A program made the translations under genes and the position numbers. 64,000 bases of DNA from Mantis religiosa (lineage: Eukaryota; Arthropoda; Insecta; Mantodea; Mantidae), in the NCBI GenBank assembly GCA_030765055.1, contig CM060950.1:15368306-15432305 (forward strand), in the 5' to 3' direction. The number at the start of each line of letters is the position of its first letter. Position 1 is the stretch's first letter. Below, in pieces: positions 48,110 through 59,734 of this stretch. The notes under the pieces were generated by a model. That model was not told where the DNA came from and ran no database searches. It saw only the letters and a program-made list of their open reading frames with translations.

Positions 48110-48590
48110 TTTGCCGCAGTACCTAGCCACTTGCGGGTAAACCTGCACGAGGAGTAGGATGAATTTATGTTCTGGTGGGTGTCGGTTGTGGATTACTTTG
48201 CTGTGTGGTTTCTGTAGGGATGTTGGTATGGAAGGCCTTTGAAGTTCGGAAGCCACTTGTTGTATAACGTTCCCCCGTTTGGGGAGAAATGCTTTGGTAC
48301 GTTTCACTGTTTTAATTACGGGTTGCATAAAGTTTGAACCATCAGGGACAGAGTGATGCTTAGAGCATCGGGGTGGCTTTATCCTCGAGTGACATAGCCT
48401 GCATCTTCTCCTATAGATAGAGCAGTCACCAAGCTTTTGGGATCCGACGGACGCCATTCGCTACAGCACAGAGACAAATACTATTTGAGTGAGGCATTCC
48501 ACTTCCTGAAAATGATTACACAGGATTACTTTTAAAAATCCTAATACAATCATTCCTAAACGTACAGTAATATATATGTGTGTGTGAGTG

Positions 48591-48634
<44 letters not shown>

Positions 48635-49460
48635 TAGTTTTTCATCCCTTAACATCTCTGTGTGGCGAACTATCGCAGCTATTTATGTTTAAGAGCAGCT
48701 AATTCCAATTCCTCTCCAATTTCTTGGGATCATCCTATAGAACGAGCTTGGCGTATCGTATTATGTAATTACTGCTGCAATAATCAAATGATATATTTTG
48801 CATTACACTCTGTAATTCGCTTCCTTTCAATTTCGTTAGGCATAGAACGGACGCCTGGAATGAAGTGATGTATTGTCGTCGCATTGAGAGCGGTGTAAGA
48901 ACAAAAAACACGCCTGGAAAGCGTATGCATTTGCGATGAATCGCTCAAAGTGTTTTACAATATGGTTTAGCGCATCCATTGCTATAACCAAAGGAGCTAC
49001 AGAATATAACAATCGCCAAACTTGTTCACGCTCAGTTGTTACTCATAAGAATCACTGCTAGACTATTCTAAACCAGAAGCTACTATCGCTGGATGTTTTT
49101 CACAACTCTACCTGTACCGCAGCATGTTTCGGCAGATTCCATCACAACGATGGATGACGAAACTTGGCAGCGATAAATCAATACCAGCTTTCGTGTGTGT
49201 CTCGCAGATAATGCAGTGCTTAAAGCTATTATTGAGAATAATATGTTGAGGTAACGGTATATATGTGCCCGCCATATGGGTTATAATTTTCATTATATGT
49301 AAATTTGTGTTTTTGGTTTATATTACACATTTGGTTTATATAAAGCCCACACGTTATGTTAATTTTCTTTTTGAATATTTCACTATGTCCATATTTAAAG
49401 TGCAGCGCATCATCTGCATCCACTTACACAAACAACGGTACAGATTTGTGACACTGTTGC
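48110..49460. repeat. Conserved middle block of unit 3 (unit 0-like)
   Basis: Closest to 1-1065, sharing the extra block. The minus frame at 48107-48457 (LGDCSIYRRRCRLCHSRIKP, PVIKTVKRTKAFLPKRGN) is the longest reading of this block; similar text is in units 2 and 5 in shifted frames. No family recognised. Confidence 0.6.
48577..48632. repeat. (TG)n microsatellite in unit 3
   Basis: TG/TGTGAG/TGCG repeats. They lie in the extra block shared with unit 0, where the same position (about 460) has only a short TATATG run. Confidence 0.92.
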
Positions 49461-49754
49461 ATTAACATATTTTAATTCTGGAGTGCTTTCTGCGTTTGGG
49501 GTCACCTTTCACGGTATTAGGATTGCTGGCTTGGAAAGGCTATGTATGTGGGCCAAGATGAATGAGGCACGTTTCAGAACTGCCTTAGAGATAACTGGGA
49601 AGTGCTGTTCCTTTTGTAGGTTGGCGTTGGTGGTGGGGATACAGACAGATAGCCTTTTACATATGGATAGATTTCCAGTGTTTAGAGACATTATAGTGTG
49701 GTATTGGAGGTGTTGGCTAGGTCCACACAGGCGTGCAGTACCACCTAAAGGATA

Positions 49755-49897
49755 GTGAGTGAGTGAGTGAGTGAGTGAGTGAGTGAGTGAGTGAGTGAGT
49801 GAGTGAGTGAGTGAGTGAGTGAGTGAGTGAGTGAGTGAGTGAGTGAGTGAGTGAGTGAGTGAGTGAGTGAGTGAGTGAGTGAGTGAGTGAGTGAGTG
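49755..49897. repeat. (GTGA)n tetranucleotide array
   Basis: About 143 bases, roughly 36 perfect repeats. The other units have only GGA(T)GAAGGATTTG at this point (for example 40730 and 56010), so the expansion is unique to unit 3. Confidence 0.97.
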
Positions 49898-50189
49898 TGT
49901 AGTGTTTTAGGATTTGTGCAGGGATAACTTGCAACGTAGATTTAACTGTTAGCTCGTGAATATGGGGCCGCAGGACCTCAATCCCACTTTGTTGGCGTCA
50001 TGTTTTTAAGTGGGTGGACAACAGCATCCTGTGTGTCAGAGTAATGCGGAGTGCTTTGACCTTCTAACGATATTGCAATCTTAACCATCACCGTCAGATC
50101 CAATGCAAATTGCTTTATCGCTTTGAAAAATGAATCAGCTGGTATTTGGTTTACATCGTTTTTTAATTTCCAGTCATGAAGACAATAAA

Positions 50190-50620
50190 GGAAGTGGTCA
50201 ATTAAACCTTTCTGTCAGCAGTTTTATGTTGATTGTATATTACTGTATCGTTGCCATAAATATACCAAGAAGTGGTTTACAAACAATGTATAGAGTGGCG
50301 GGGCATGATAACCGTGGAAGGTACGCCAGCCTCAGTGAACCTCTCCGGGGAGTAGCTGCCGTCAACATGGACGCAGAAGCACCGTTTCTCTAACAAATTC
50401 TGCAGCAGCGGCAGAGAATTTCGAAGACCAGCCCTCTCGCGGTGCAGTTTATAAACAAGGCGGTTTCTACGCCAAAAGTAACTCCAACGCTTAAGCCCCA
50501 TTATCAAATTGCTCTGTCAGTTATCAGATAGTTTTAAAAGTTCCTGTTCTTTTGAACGTCCTTTTCGAAAGCCAAGTTGTAAATTTGAAAGGTCCACAAC
50601 CGCCGAAACTAGTTCTAGGA
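50190..50620 (-). pseudogene. LINE-B reverse transcriptase fragment, unit 3
   Basis: The minus frame at 50277-50507 has LVYKLHRERAGLRNSLPLLQ, VHVDGSYSPERFTEAGVPST. The catalytic box is IYGNDTVIYN (about 50247-50261), with the first Asp changed to Asn. Confidence 0.78.
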
Positions 50621-51469
50621 GTCTAAAGAGTCATATTTTTCGAGCAATTTACCAACAGTAGAAAAGAAACTAATGGATAATAGCTTTTAGGATGGCTGGT
50701 GCTTTTGACGTACTTCAGCAACATTATTACCTAGGCCCTTTATCAAGTGCTGGGGAAGTTGTTTTGCTGCAAAGAGGCGTTGAACATCTTGGGTGAATTT
50801 CAAGATGTCTGGTGTAACGAGCTGGTCTAGCGCGTCATATGCCGATATTAGCAGGGTGTCAAGGGCCCCGACTCCTAGTCGGATGGCACATCACTCAAAG
50901 TGCTGTAGGACAGCAACAGGGATAGCTCTACCGTACTCTCCTGTCGGACGATTCCATCAGACTAATGGGTGACGTATCTTGGCAACGGGAGATCAATAAC
51001 AGCGTTGGGGTGTGTCTCGCAGACCATGAGAGTGCGAATACGGCACTTAATAAAGCAAAAAAGCGTTTTTTGCTGACGACTTTTAAATATTACATCCCAC
51101 TTTACTATTGTAGTATAAAGGACAACATTTCTCACATAAACGACTTAACTAGACCTAATTATGTAAAATTGTCTTGGAAATAGTATATTTCGAGCCAAGA
51201 AATACAAAATATGTGTTCGGATGGGCTCACATAGAATGGACAACACAAGAAAGGCAGCGCTAGTGGTTGTTCTACAAAAAATAATAATAAGAAATAATGG
51301 AGCTTTAGATGAAATATTCCTATGGAACTTTGGAGGGAATTGTGTAAGTTTTGTATCCAATATTCACGTGGCGGATAAATTAGATAAGCAAATAAAGTGT
51401 AGATAAGTTCAACATAACTAATTATAAATCAATTGTGCTAATTTTTGTTTTACGTTTTATATTATATTG

Positions 51470-53290
51470 CAGATGTAGAAATTGCTAGTCAAGATTTAAA
51501 TGAATATAAATTATTGTTTAAATTGAAATGTAGCAAAAAATTACAATATTTAATAAATACCAAACTAAGAGAAATAATAATTAACATATTATTAAATAAT
51601 TAAATCAAAAGATTTAATTTTCACTAACGCAGATAAAGGTAACAGAATTGCAATTTTAGAATTTCAATTTAGTTTTATGAATAAAGTAAAACCTTTTCTT
51701 CAAGGTGATGCTTTTATAAAAATTAATAAAGGTCCTTTAAAATATTTATTACAAAGTTTAATTAAATACTTAATGAGGTGAAAGTTATATCGGACAAAGA
51801 AAAATATTTTGTAAAAGTTAGTAATCCTGTTTTACTTAGAACTTATGCCCTTCCTAAAATGCATAAACCTGGAAATAAAACGAAAACTTCGGTTAATTGT
51901 ATGAACTCACCAACTTAACATTTAAATAAATTGTTAAATAAAAAATTTAGTAATTTTGATAAACTTGAAAGTTTCAGTATTAAAAATTCTTTTGAACTAG
52001 TAAAAAAGATTGACAGTTTTATATTATCTAAAACTGATAAACTTAACTCTTTTTATGTAACTGGTTTATTTCCTAGTATTCCTAAAAAACTTTTAATGTA
52101 AAAAAGTGGTTGAATTCAATAAATTTACATGAGGACTTAATATTTGATTTTGTTAAACTTACTGATTTTTGTGTGGATCAAAATTTTTTAACTGTTAACG
52201 GTAATTTTTTTCAAGAAAGTTCTGGTTTAGCAATGGGCAATCCTTTTTCACCTTTCCTTGCTGATCTCTTTATAAGATTTTTCGAAATTCAAGCCAAAAA
52301 AGCTTTTTCTTTGATTTTTAAAATATGGTATAGATATGGTGATGATATTTTTGCTATTGTTGCTGATAAAGAAATTAACAAAGCTTTAAAATTACTAAAT
52401 TTACAAGATAAAGCTATAAATTTCACATCTGAAACTGAAATTAATGGATTTCTTCCTTTTCTAGATTTGAAGATAACAGGATATAATATCAAATTATATT
52501 TTGGTATTTATAGGAAGGTTACTCATATCGATAATTACATAAAAAATAAAACTTTTAACCTTTTTCCACATGAATTTGCCGTTTTGAATATTTTGAATTA
52601 TAGGTTATTAAATATACCCATGAATAAAGAAGAATTTAATAAAGAATATAAACATATTATTAATATTGCTTTAATTATTGGTTTTAATATTGACTTTATA
52701 CAAAAGAAGATTAAAAAATTTAAATATAAAAAAACTGTTAATGATATTTCTACCCTTAAAAAAATAAAAATTACTTTCCATCCTTGGGTTAGTAACCATT
52801 TTCAATTTTGTTTTTATAGAAGTTGGTATAACTTCGGTACCTCAAAAAAAAATATAGTATTAAAAATTTACTACATTTTTCTAACAAAGATAAGATTCCT
52901 AATAATAAAAAAATCTGATATTTATCAATTTAATTGTTTAAATTGTGATCAGGTTTATATTTGAATGACAAAACTTAATTTGGGAACCAGAACGAAAGAA
53001 CATTTTCGTAACATTAAGTATAAACAAACTCATAAATTTGCCGTAGCAGATCATTTTTGTTCATTTAACCATGAAATAAATACTAAAGTTAAATTACTAA
53101 AACAATTAAATGGTCCGATAGATTTAATAGTTTGGGAAAGGATATTTATTTAAAAAATTAAAAACAGCATAATGAATTTTGAAATACCAGCAGTTGATTC
53201 TGCTTTTAGATTTGTTTTGTATTCAGATTTTGGTCATACGAAAAAAACATAATATCCATGACGATTTCCCCAAAACTTTACAAAATACTT
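51470..53290 (+). mobile_element. Penelope-like element with GIY-YIG endonuclease, near full coding length
   Basis: Plus strand in order: DLIFTNADKGNRIAIL (51615-51660), RTYALPKMHKPGNKTKTSV (51840-51895), IKNSFELVKK, YVTGLFPSIP, then a 284-codon open frame 52110-52964 with FFQESSGLAMGNPFSPFLAD, the active site YRYGDDIFAIV (Val of YVDD replaced by Gly, both Asp kept), INGFLPFLDLKI, YIKNKTFNLFPH, and the zinc-binding CLNCDQVYI. One stop replaces the Gly of the YIG, then TKLNLGTRTKEHFRNIKY and HKFAVADHFCSFNHEI complete the endonuclease. Several stops occur in the first third. It is the best PLE copy in the window but not intact. Confidence 0.9.
52110..52964 (+). pseudogene. Penelope-like RT main open frame
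   Basis: This is the longest open frame in the window (284 codons), covering the RT palm, thumb and the connection to the endonuclease. The start Met is arbitrary, because homology extends upstream in another frame. The palm motifs and the DD pair are retained. It stops at TATATTTGA where the family has YIG, a single-base change at the endonuclease entry. Confidence 0.88.
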
Positions 53291-53379
53291 TTTTGTTTCA
53301 GACACCTTACCAGATACTTTTAGCTAAAAGCAAAAATATACATCCAGTTTCCCTTGCAAATTTTCATATAATATAATTT

Positions 53380-54010
53380 TAATTGCACTCAGCACAAAAC
53401 TTTAATATTTATTTTAACTTTTTTAACACAAAAGTTTCACTAACTGTCACGAACTCAGAAACATTACTGGCTTACTGAAGTTTACAGCAAAGTTTCACCA
53501 CCACCAGCCCTGAATACAGGGATCAGCTATAGTTTCCATAGCTGCGTAAGCGAAGTACTCAGTTCAAGGTTCTACAGCTAAGTTTATGCTAGCAAGCGAT
53601 AATCAGTTGTATACACACATACTGTAAGGAAAGAAACCTCTGTGTCAGCATTTGTATGTAGTTATGTACCTCTTAGGATATTTCCCAACAGAAGTGCTAC
53701 TTAGAGTCTTTCGGAGTTCAGAGTGACTGCTTTTAGCTATTAGGAGTTTTAATATCTCAAAGCTCAGAGAACATTATGTGTCTAGTGAAAGCTTGATGCG
53801 TTGGAAAAGCTGATTAGGTTGGAAGCAATGCATCAAAACAAAGAGGACCAAATTTGGCTAAAAGAGCTTTTTTTAATATTCATTGCAATCAATTAATTTT
53901 AATTGACACGATTATTCGATTTAGATTTTTTAATCTTTAATCTAGAATAAAAAATTAATCGATTAATCATTTCGGTTATTCAATTAATTCACCCAGCACT
54001 ATTAACTATC
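53380..54010. repeat. Block shared by units 3 and 4 in place of hAT coding region
   Basis: Homologous to about 57940-58510. It ends with TTAATCGATTAATC repeats and CACCCAGCACTA, whose complement TAGTGCTGGGTG resembles the TAGTGCGGTAG end near 31949. It may be an internally deleted, non-autonomous hAT derivative. No coding motif. Confidence 0.45.
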
Positions 54011-54919
54011 CCCAAAAGTTAGTGTTATTCTAACTACTTCATGGATCTATTTGTGGTTTAGTTGGTTTAGTTATGAATTATTTATATAGGAGAATACCAT
54101 AGGCTTAAGCAATTGTTAAATCACTTAAGAGATGGGCACTAGGTGTTGTTTTTCACATTTCATTCCCTTGGCAAGGCCAAAGACACAGTAAACAGCAAAT
54201 AATGAATTTTTATTTGAAGAAAGTATATATATTTTTCACAACTCAATTTGACAAGGATATATCACAGAGTGTTATCTCCAAATCTAAATTTGTTTTAATA
54301 AATTCTGTGTTTTAATGACAATTACATCATTGTTTAGGAAATTCTGTTTTACAGTTTAGATGCACCAGTTATGGGAAATACATCCAAATGAAATTTATTT
54401 CGGATAATCGTTCAGTTGCCTTGAACATTTCTTAAAACTGTTAGAAGTTATTTTAAAAATTTTCTTAATATGTTTGTGAGGTATCAGCTTTCTCTATGTG
54501 TGTCAAGAGCATAAACCCAAAGACAAAATTGCCCAGTTAAACACAAACCTGGATGTTTAAATTGAAGGTCTTTTAAGAAAGCAAAAGAAAACCTTCCATT
54601 ACATCTCACCATCACAATTATCGTTTACATGGACAAGTATTACGTTTGAAAAATATTTATCTTCTCACAGGTAGTTCTAGTTAGAAATAATTATTAAAAC
54701 ATATATATTTTAAGAGAGAACAGGGAAAATAATTATTAGAGCAAGTAATGGAAGTCATATAAATGTGGATGTCAATTTGTGTTTGAAGTACAACTGAGAA
54801 ATAATCCTCAATACTCCAATTGATTTATAATTAATTAAGTTTGACTTATGTATAGTTTATGTACTTATCTAATTTATCTGCCACACAAATATTAGATACA
54901 AAATTTAAGTGTAAGCTGT

Positions 54920-55720
54920 AACCGTTTCTGTAAATATGGAGCCATTCAAGGTCAAGATATCATACATTTATTATTTCTAGTGCCATTGGTTTCAGGACAT
55001 ATGAAGGTGTTTCAGAGTTTCTAAATTCAACATATAAGTGTAGATAGTGTTCAATATCAAATGGTTATAAAGCCTTTATACTAGTTTGTAAGTTTTCTTG
55101 TAAGCAAAGAAGCTTAATTTTTGTTTGATATTTTTGTCTTTACTAAGAAAACTTTGTTGAGTTTTGAAGTTAAGCTCTGGTTTTGTTTTTTTCCAGTCAT
55201 TATAATGTAGCCTGATTAATTTGTCATATTTTGTAATGACTGCTTTTTCATTGTAAACATCAACTCTTGGATTACTTGTTAACATTTGTGGAGCACGCAC
55301 TGGAGTAATTTGGCAGTTCCCGCTGTTAAACAAAGATTTTGATTTTACACAAAATGAAGTTACTCTATGTTTGCAGTAAGATCTCTTCACAGATTTTTAA
55401 GTGTTGGTTTAATGTACATCATGTAAAAACTGTTTAAAGTTTGTGTAGTGCTTCTCTATTTCCTGCCTGCCAGTCTCTTAGTAGTGGTAATTTTTCCCAG
55501 CCTTTTTGCATATATCATCAATATGCTTTTTCCAAGCAGTTTTGTATCAAAAACGATAGTTCATATTTCGTTTTCTCTCTCTTAATTTCCATGAAATTAT
55601 TGGAAGTCCAATTTTGTAATATTATTATTATCTCATGACTTCATTTTTTAGGTTTAGAATTCTATAACACTACTTCATCTGCAGCACTTAAGACCTTTGA
55701 TTATATTTTTTTGTAATATA
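54920..55720 (-). pseudogene. LINE-A C-terminal fragment, unit 4
   Basis: The frame at 55076-55390 reads KHRVTSFCVKSKSLFNSGNC and LTSNPRVDVYNEKAV, equivalent to the unit 2 and 3 copies. RT motif regions are missing from the deletion point onwards. Confidence 0.75.
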
Positions 55721-56299
55721 ACATTGACATTGTTGAATTAACATATTTTATTTCTGGAGTGCACTCTGCGTTTGGGATCACCTTTCCTGGTATTAAAATT
55801 GCTGGCCTGGAAAGGCTAAGAAGAATGAGGCAGGTTTCAGAACTGCCTTAGAGAAAACTGGGAACTGCTGTTGTGTTATTAGGCTGGCGTTGGTGGTGCG
55901 GATATAGACGGATTGGGTTTTACCTAAGGATAGCTTTTGCAGGATTTGGAGATATAGTGTGGTATTGGAGGTGTTGGCTAAAACCACACAGACGTGCAGG
56001 GCCACCGAAAGGATGAAGGATTTGTGCAGGACTAACTTCGAACGTACCTTTAGCTGTTTTCTCATGAATATGGTGCCGCAGGACCTCAAGCGCACTTTGT
56101 TGGCGTCATCTTTTTAAGCGGTTGGACAACAGCATTCTGCGTGTAAGTGTAATGCGGATTGAATTCCCCTTCTAACGATATTGCAATCTTAACCAGCACC
56201 GTCTAATCCAATGTAAATTGTGTTATCGCTTTAAAAAATGAATCTGGTGGTATTCGGTTTACGTCGATTTTTAATTTCCAGTCATGAAGCCAAGAAAGG

Positions 56300-56740
56300 A
56301 AGTGCTCAAGTATACCTTTCTGCAAGCTAAAATCGAGCATTTTTATGTTGGTTGTATATTACAGTATAGTCGCCATGCATATACGAAGAAGTCGTTTACA
56401 AGCAATATATATAACTGCGGATGGTGCGCCAGCCTCTGTGAACCTCTTCCGGGAGGAAGTGTCGTCAACATGGACGCAGTAGCGCCGATTTTCTACGAAA
56501 TTGTGCAGCAGCGGTAGAGAATTTCGAAGGCCAGGACTCTCTCGGTGCAGTTTATAAACAAGGCCGTTATGCCAGAACCGATCTACTGCGGCTTCTACAC
56601 CAGAAGTAGCTTCAACGTTTAAGCCCCATTATCAAATTGCTCTGTCAGTTATCAGCTAATTTTAAAAGTTCCAGTTCTTTTGAACGTCCTTTTCGAAAGC
56701 CAAGTTGTGAATTTGAAAGGTCCACAACCGCCGAAACTAG
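56300..56740 (-). pseudogene. LINE-B reverse transcriptase fragment, unit 4
   Basis: The catalytic box on the minus strand reads MHGDYTVIYN (about 56366-56380): the second Asp is Tyr. The preceding segments match units 1-3 but with more frame breaks. Confidence 0.75.
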
Positions 56741-57079
56741 TTCTAGGAGTCTAAAGAGTCATACTTTCCGAGCAATTTACCAACAGTAGAACGCTTTTAG
56801 GTTGGCTGGTGCTTTTGACGTACTTCAGGAACATTATTACCTAGGCCCTTTTTCAAGTGTTGGGGAAGTTATTTTGCTGCAAAGAGGCCTTGAACACCTT
56901 GGGTGAATTTAAAGATGTCTGGTGTAACCAGCTGGTCTAGCGCGTCATATGCCGATATTAGAAGGGTGTCAAGGCCCCCTACTCCTAGTCAGATGGCACA
57001 TCACTCAAAGTGTTGTAGAACAGCAAGAGGGTCAGTTGTGTGACAGGTCTATTCCATCAGGCAATGGGTGACGTAACTC

Positions 57080-57940
57080 AGAAACACTACAGTAAAGCTG
57101 ATATTGCATACCTTTCTGTAAATATATTTTAAAATTCCATATACGGACATACAAAGTAAACATGACCATCTGAAGTTCAATGTAAATCAATAACCAACCA
57201 GACCATGGAGATGACGCAACGAATGCTTAGATTTACTAAACAACCAAACTCAGAAAATTCCGGAAACTAAATCTACAAAAGTTGTGACGTCGGACAAATC
57301 AAAATTTAGTATTTCGGTAACCTAGCAACGAAACAGAGAAAAGAACCAATAATTTTATACCTAAATTTCTTTCTTGTGCTTGATTTTACTCACAAAGCGT
57401 ATAGGCGTGTATTTGGAAGTTAGTGGAGTTCATCGTTCATTAACGTTCAGTAAACGATTAAAATTACGCTGAATACGCGACGCGACGAGAAGTAACTTAA
57501 GTGGAAAACCGTTGCATCATTCACAAACAGAGGGAGGAAATTAAAAGTTAGTAAAGTGCAGTACCAGTGAAAAAGTTGCTTGTGAAGCAAAAGATGTCGA
57601 GAAATAAATACATGTAAAGTGAAAAGGTGTTCATAATTTTATTTCATAGTTGCTCAAACGCAAAATCCCTTTTGAATCGATACCACGACATTGAGGTTTC
57701 ACATCTCATCGCTCCCTGCAGCTCCCGGAAGAAATATTTACAGAAATCTTTGAGACCATCATCTTCACGGCCTCGAGACAGGAGAGCTCATCGCTTCTAC
57801 AACGCGGTAAGGTTTGGCTCCCCAACGCGTCGCCACACCAAGGGAAACGCGAAACAGTTCGGATGTGGGGGGCGTGGACCTCACGACAACAAATCATGTC
57901 TCCACATCGTGTGGTATAAATCTACCTTCACCAATATAAC
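57080..57940 (+). mobile_element. Unit 4-specific insert with a gag-like zinc-knuckle reading
   Basis: This block has no counterpart in the other units. It begins after GACGTAAC (about 57078) and ends before CTTCACCTGGCTTATTG. The frame at 57627-57995 is basic (SSSRPRDRRAHRFYNAVRFG) and contains CGGRGPHDNKSC, similar to the C-x-x-C-x4-H-x4-C pattern of retrotransposon Gag knuckles with the first Cys missing. It could be LTR plus leader plus gag fragment of another retroelement. Composition is more GC-rich than the surroundings. A weak call. Confidence 0.35.
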
Positions 57941-58510
57941 CACTTCACCTGGCTTATTGCAGTTTACAGCAAAGTTACACCATCAGCAGTCCTAAGAACA
58001 GGTATCAGCTATTGCTTCCATAGCTGCGTAAGCAAAGTGTTCGGTTCAAGGTTGTACAGCTCAGTTTATGCTAGCAAGCGATAATCAGTTGTATACGATA
58101 TGTTGTCACACACAAGTTTTAAGGAAAGAAACCTCTCTTTCGGCATCTGTATGCAGTTATGTACCACTTAGAATATTTCCCAACAGAAAAGCTATTTAGA
58201 CTCTTACGGGATTCAGAGTGATTTCCTTCAGTTATCAGGAGTTTTAATATCTCAAAGCTCAGAGGAAATTACGTGTGTAGTGAAAGCTTGATGCGTTGGA
58301 AAGGCTATTTAGGTTGGATGCAATACCTCAAAACAAAGAGGGCCAAATTTGGCAAAAAAAATGCTTTTATTAATATTTACTGCAATCGATTAATCTTAAT
58401 CGACATAATTACTTGATTTAAATTTTTTAATCCTTAATCTAAAATAGAAAATTAATCGATTAATCGTTTCGGTTAATTAATTAAATCACCCACCACTATT
58501 AATTATCCCC
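57941..58510. repeat. Block shared by units 3 and 4 (unit 4 copy)
   Basis: Paralogue of 53450-54010, ending with ATCGATTAATCG and CACCCACCACTA. See the unit 3 copy for the possible hAT relation. Confidence 0.45.
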
Positions 58511-59734
58511 AAAAATTAGTGGTGCTGCAACTACTTCATGGGTCTATTTATGGAAATGGTTTAGGTATGAATTATTTATAAACAAGAATACTATAGGCTT
58601 AAACAATTTTGAAATATCTTGAGAGATAGGCGCTAGGTGCTGCCTTTCACATTTCATTCCCCTCGCAAAGCCCGTCACAGTAAACAGCAATTCAAATTGG
58701 AAACAAGGATATCTCAAGCAGTGTTATCTCTAAAATTAAATTTGTCTTAATAAATTCTGTGTCATAATCACAATTACACTGTTTTTTAGGAAATTTTGAT
58801 TTCATTTTAGTTGTAACAGTTATAGAAAATTCATCCAAATAAAATCTATTCCAGATGCTTGTTCAGTTGCCTTGAAAATGTCTTAAAACCATTAGAAGCT
58901 TTTAAAACTGTTCTCCAATATCATTGTGTGGTTTTTGCCTTCACTCTGTGTTTTAAGGGTATAAACTCAAAGACAAAAATGCTCAGTTAAACACTCACCT
59001 GGATGTTTAAATTGAAGGTCTTTATAGAAAGCAAAAAGAAAATCTTCTATCACATCTCACCATCCCAATTATTGTTTACATGAATAAGTATTAAGTTTGA
59101 AAAATATTTATTTTCTCACAGGTACTTCTAACGCTTTTAAGATATTTCAAGGCAAATGAAAAAGCATCTGAAATATATATGATTTTGATATATTTTGAAT
59201 ACTTGGTACACCTTTAAATTAAAACAGAATTTCCTAAACAATTATGTACTTGTCATTCAAGCACAGATTTTATTAAAACATATTTATATTTAGAGAGAAC
59301 ACTCTTTGAGTTACCTATCCTTTTTTGCAATTTGAATTTTCAGATAGTTACACTTTGTTCAAATAGGAAATTACTAATTGCTTTCTTATTGTGTCCTGGC
59401 CATGCCACAAACGTTTATTGCGATAACATAAAGTAGGCAGAAGTAGAGGGATAATAACTATTGGAACAAGTAACGAAAGTCATATAAATGTAGATGTCAA
59501 CTTGTGCTTGAAGTACAACTGATAAATAACCTTGAATCGCTCAATTGATTTATAATTAAGTTCAACTTATATATAGTTTTTGTACTTATCTAGTTTATCT
59601 GGCACATAAATAATAAATAATAGTCTTGAAGAGTCCAATTGATTCATAATTAGTTAAGTTCAACTTATGTATAGTTTATATACTTACATAGTTTATCTGT
59701 TACATAAATATTAGATACAAAACTTAAGTGTAAG

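Larger units (their letters stand above)
45803..54911. repeat. Compound tandem repeat, unit 3 (about 9.1 kb, rearranged)
   Basis: LINE-A is deleted from about 46520: sequence jumps from the RT region straight into exon B, a loss of about 1.6 kb relative to unit 2. It belongs to the unit 0 subfamily in its middle block and carries TG and GTGA microsatellites. From about 51437 a PLE replaces the hAT region of units 1 and 2. Confidence 0.8.
54912..59729. repeat. Compound tandem repeat, unit 4 (4.8 kb, deleted)
   Basis: Sequence jumps at about 55720 from the LINE-A RT region to the block equivalent to about 40434, removing about 4.3 kb including the exon-like blocks and the unit 0-like block. 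A unique insert at about 57080-57940 follows LINE-B. hAT coding, SINE-1 and SINE-2 are absent. Confidence 0.8.

Noticed and set aside
49755..49897. A CRISPR-like direct repeat array.
   Set aside because: Uninterrupted 4-bp unit without spacers, in eukaryotic DNA; it is a microsatellite.
49509..49934. A 141-codon minus-strand frame with a long THSL repeat.
   Set aside because: The repeat is simply the translation of the GTGA microsatellite; no flanking protein similarity.
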